A DNA stretch of 6,802 bases from Christensenella sp. (GTDB lineage Bacteria; Bacillota; Clostridia; Christensenellales; Maliibacteriaceae), in the NCBI GenBank assembly GCA_019420085.1, contig JAHZHV010000259.1, positions 1-6,802 of the forward strand, in the 5' to 3' direction. Under the pieces are notes generated by a model. That model saw only the letters and a program-made list of their open reading frames with translations, did no database searches and was not told where the DNA came from. A program made the position numbers and the translations under genes. Shown in pieces: positions 5,436 through 6,802 of the stretch (positions are counted from its first letter, which is position 1; every line of letters starts with the position of its first letter).

Positions 5436-6802
<1,367 letters not shown>

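Overview
The window is a GC-rich stretch of a bacterial chromosome. It is most likely from the Clostridia (Bacillota), perhaps an uncultured or gut lineage. This rests on three things: the tilS-hpt-ftsH gene order, which is a conserved low-branching Gram-positive arrangement; the strong AAGGAGG-type ribosome binding sites; and a TetR plus small-membrane-protein cassette of a kind I associate with clostridial genomes. The assignment is inference, because no rRNA or marker search was possible.

Layout from left to right. At the left edge is the last few codons of a rightward gene, followed by a strong intrinsic terminator (108-138). Facing it is a leftward operon read from 1469 to the left edge: a 119-residue two-helix membrane protein, a TetR-family regulator (495-1085), and an overlapping membrane-protein frame that appears to lose its C-terminal half where it meets the convergent gene's terminator. 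The 1470-1984 region has no confident gene. It holds a weak candidate promoter with two perfect palindromes that could be TetR operators, a short GTG-started frame with a good ribosome binding site, and a five-copy 37-bp tandem repeat that merges with the rpe terminator.

Next is a second leftward operon: a Nudix hydrolase of the ADP-ribose pyrophosphatase type followed by ribulose-phosphate 3-epimerase (rpe), driven by a clear TATAAT promoter at 3266-3295. Diverging from it, a TTGCCT-N17-TACAAT promoter drives tilS (tRNA-Ile lysidine synthetase), hpt (hypoxanthine phosphoribosyltransferase) and ftsH (membrane AAA+ zinc protease). ftsH runs off the right edge just after its HEAGH zinc motif.

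The two right-hand operons are housekeeping: nucleotide and sugar-phosphate metabolism, decoding of AUA codons, purine salvage and membrane protein quality control. The accessory interest lies in the left third: the TetR cassette with its damaged-looking third gene, and the terminator-like tandem repeat array. I do not see convincing evidence of a new defence, mobile or RNA-guided system here.
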